From: Massilia sp. TS11
GTDB taxonomy: Bacteria > Pseudomonadota > Gammaproteobacteria > Burkholderiales > Burkholderiaceae_D
Length of the DNA: 64,000 bases
Direction of reading: 5' to 3'
Assembly (NCBI RefSeq): GCF_022012445.1
Contig: NZ_JAKLTS010000013.1
Location: forward strand, 56,437-120,436
The position numbers were made by a program, and so were the translations under genes. Within the stretch, counting starts at the first letter, position 1; the number at the start of each line of letters is the position of its first letter. Positions 63,178 through 64,000 of this stretch are shown piece after piece. Under the pieces are notes generated by a model. That model saw nothing but the letters and a program-made list of their open reading frames with translations. It was not told the DNA's origin and did not search any database.

Positions 63178-63933
63178 ATGCGCACGCTCGGCAAGGTGTA
63201 TCTGATCGGGGCCGGCCCCGGCGCCCAGGATCTGATGACCCTGCGCGGCGCCCGCCTGCTGGCCGCCGCCGATGTCGTGCTGCACGACGCCCTCGTGACC
63301 GAGGACATGCTGGCCCTGTGCCCGCAGGCCAAGAAGATCGCGGTCGGCAAGCGCTGCGGCCAACGCTCGACGGCCCAGCATTTCATCAACAAGCAGCTGA
63401 TCGACTGCGCCCACAAATATGCGCTGGTGGTGCGCCTGAAGGGCGGCGACCCGATGCTGTTCGGGCGTGCCGACGAAGAACTCAGCGCGCTCGAAGCGGC
63501 CGGCATTGACGTCGAAGTCGTCCCCGGCATCACCACCGCGCTGGCCGCCGCGGCCGCCAGCAAGCAGCCGCTGACCAAGCGCGGCGTGGCACGCAGCGTG
63601 GCCTTCTTCACGTCCGCCACGGCGCCCGAGGAAGCGGCCAGCAGCGGCGTGCCCGACAGCGACACCCTGGTACAGTACATGGGCGGCCGGGAAGCGATCG
63701 CCACCGCCCAGGCCTTGCTGGCGCAGGGCCGCTCACCCGCGCTGCCGGTGATCGTGCTGGAAAACGTCAGCCGCCCCGAGCAGCGCGAGCTGCGCATGTG
63801 TCTGGCCGACCTCGCCCGCGGCCTCGATGCCGCGCACGGCCCGGTGCTGGTGATGATCGGCGAATCGCTGCGCGCCCGCCCCCAGCAGCAAAGCAGCGCC
63901 ACCCAGCACGCCCCCCAACGCCGCCACGCCTGA
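63178..63933 (+). CDS. cobA: Uroporphyrinogen-III C-methyltransferase
   Basis: This 251-residue SUMT makes precorrin-2 from uroporphyrinogen III, the first step to siroheme. Motifs KVYLIGAGPGAQDLMTLRG, VVRLKGGDPMLFGRADEE (about residues 83-100) and VVPGITTALAAAAAS mark the family. It has only the CobA domain, unlike the CysG fusion, so the dehydrogenase/chelatase must be elsewhere. Placement at the end of the cys operon supports siroheme supply for CysI. The Gln/Ala tail is poorly conserved. Confidence 0.93.
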   Translation: MRTLGKVYLIGAGPGAQDLMTLRGARLLAAADVVLHDALVTEDMLALCPQAKKIAVGKRCGQRSTAQHFINKQLIDCAHKYALVVRLKGGDPMLFGRADEELSALEAAGIDVEVVPGITTALAAAAASKQPLTKRGVARSVAFFTSATAPEEAASSGVPDSDTLVQYMGGREAIATAQALLAQGRSPALPVIVLENVSRPEQRELRMCLADLARGLDAAHGPVLVMIGESLRARPQQQSSATQHAPQRRHA

Positions 63934-64000
63934 GCTTAAAAAAATGGGCTCATCGCGGATTACCGGGATGAACCCGCTGTAAACGAAGGAAAGCAGTAAG
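63934..64000. other. Window end downstream of cobA
   Basis: No gene is supported in these 67 bases. A run of seven A follows the stop, and the last bases (GAAGGAAAG) look like a ribosome site for a gene starting beyond the window. Confidence 0.4.

Overview
The window reads as a chromosomal segment of a high-GC betaproteobacterium, most likely of the Oxalobacteraceae (Massilia/Duganella/Janthinobacterium group). This is an inference from gene content and order: a cpoB end followed by tRNA-Lys, a PrpE-type ligase, a Wsp chemosensory operon, and an assimilatory sulfate operon with a DUF934 gene. No 16S or marker-gene search could be run. Genes are dense on both strands. Many adjacent genes share ATGA start/stop overlaps, and three convergent pairs overlap at their stop codons.

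Layout. (1) 1-6.5 kb: the 3' end of a probable cpoB, a tRNA-Lys with its own promoter and terminator, then a visibly AT-richer block of mostly exported proteins of unknown role (PKD-type lipoprotein, PD40 propeller, a serine protease coupled to an unknown partner, an alpha/beta hydrolase). (2) 6.6-13.1 kb: small secreted proteins, an SGNH hydrolase, propionyl-CoA synthetase, a GNAT enzyme, an L-cystine carrier and a Gly/Thr-repeat lipoprotein. (3) 13.1-21.2 kb: a two-gene RND efflux operon with a promoter/dyad, two small membrane-protein genes, and a PhoD phosphatase preceded by a textbook-spaced Pho box. (4) 21.2-29.9 kb: a 55-bp-period palindromic repeat array, a 780-residue Ala-rich coiled-coil protein, srkA, a tiny lipoprotein, a YecA-like SEC-C protein, a TPR protein, orn, an M48 protease and rsgA. 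(5) 29.9-37.5 kb: a TPR-GAF histidine kinase, an orphan membrane-anchored NMT1-like binding protein, a CPA2 antiporter, argF and argG. (6) 37.6-46.0 kb: a complete wspABCDEFR operon. (7) 46.0-54.1 kb: murB, a YajQ-family protein, a nitronate monooxygenase with an extra Cys motif, a degenerate GGDEF protein, a DHH phosphoesterase, a LytS/LytTR pair and an orphan NarX-type kinase. (8) 54.1-64 kb: a porin, an NmrA-like reductase with a divergent LysR regulator, and a cysB-like regulator divergent from cysI-DUF934-cysH-cysD-cysN-cobA.

How it fits together. The Wsp operon should sense a surface-related signal and activate the WspR diguanylate cyclase. Just downstream lie a YajQ-family protein (some homologues bind c-di-GMP) and a membrane protein whose GGDEF active site is destroyed while its c-di-GMP I-site is intact, which makes it a candidate receptor. 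The sulfate operon forms one pathway: CysDN make APS, CysH reduces APS directly (four-Cys type), the siroheme enzyme CysI reduces sulfite, and CobA begins siroheme synthesis.

The most unusual structural signal is a palindromic repeat, GGGGTC-A/T-GACCCC. It occurs at three intergenic sites as a tandem array or as inverted pairs, with a related diverged pair after argG. All four sites sit at gene 3' ends.
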